From Aquibacillus koreensis (GTDB lineage Bacteria; Bacillota; Bacilli; Bacillales; Amphibacillaceae): 48,654 bases of DNA. Below, piece by piece: positions 48,575-48,654 of the stretch. Position 1 is the first letter of the stretch; each line of letters begins with the position of its first letter. The position numbers were made by a program, and so were the translations under genes. The stretch spans positions 1 to 48,654 of the forward strand of contig NZ_JAOALK010000005.1 in the NCBI RefSeq assembly GCF_025154055.1, in the 5' to 3' direction. Under the pieces are notes generated by a model, which saw nothing but the letters and a program-made list of their open reading frames with translations, was not told where the DNA came from and searched no databases.

Positions 48575-48654
48575 GGCAGAATACGAAGACTCCTGCGGGA
48601 ACAGCGCGAGCCGAAGATCCACTCAGGAGCGCACTTTGCTACTGAGTTAGCTGA
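48575..48654 (+). repeat. GC-rich dispersed hairpin element, left part
   Basis: Starts with the outer arm GGCAGAATAC (48575-48584) and runs to the window end. The last 54 bases equal the first 54 of the window. The arm pairs with GTATTCTGCC at 77-86 if the two ends belong to equivalent copies. Confidence 0.86.

Overview
The window is a piece of the chromosome of a low-GC, endospore-forming Bacillaceae bacterium. Read on the minus strand, it follows the Bacillus subtilis 'yab' region almost gene for gene: yabB-yazA-rsmI, abrB, metS, tatD, yabE, rnmV-rsmA, yabG, veg, sspF, ispE, purR, spoVG, glmU-prs-ctc, pth, fin, mfd, spoVT, yabM-yabN-yabO(rqcP)-yabP-yabQ-divIC-yabR, spoIIE, yabS-yabT, tilS-hpt, ftsH. 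Long spacers, an acidic Ctc tail and dense intergenic repeats fit the Oceanobacillus/Virgibacillus/Gracilibacillus side of the family, but the sequence alone does not fix the genus. Against B. subtilis, yabJ (ridA) is missing between purR and spoVG.

The main departure lies between spoIIE and yabR (about 9.1-19.7 kb). B. subtilis has only tRNA genes there. This window keeps the elongator tRNA-Met and adds a NUDIX gene, an ECF module (ecfA1-ecfA2-ecfT), a MenA-type prenyltransferase, a lipoprotein ApbE flavinyltransferase and, divergently, a type II NADH dehydrogenase fused to a membrane domain, a NusG-domain-II protein, a Gx-transporter protein and a polyprenyl diphosphate synthase. This is nearly the gene set of the Listeria flavin-based extracellular electron transfer locus (dmkA, fmnB, ndh2, eetA, eetB, dmkB plus ECF parts), without the flavinylated lipoprotein PplA. 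The divergent promoters carry Rex-type operators (TTGTGAA-N4-TTCACAA) placed over the core promoter elements. This suggests control by NADH/NAD+ ratio.

The rest is sporulation, translation and envelope housekeeping. Regulatory sites readable by eye include a Spo0A-box pair just downstream of the abrB promoter, a Spo0A box at spoIIE, a sigma-H promoter at spoVG and a strong sigma-A promoter at veg. A 59-codon sspF gene is also present.

The spacers hold two kinds of repeat. Five arrays have units spaced exactly 50, 51 or 52 nt although their sequences belong to four unrelated families. Separately, a GC-rich dispersed hairpin element occurs several times, with outer stems that differ between copies but always pair. 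The first and last 54 bases of the window are identical and lie inside this element, so the piece probably ends at assembly break points in repeats.
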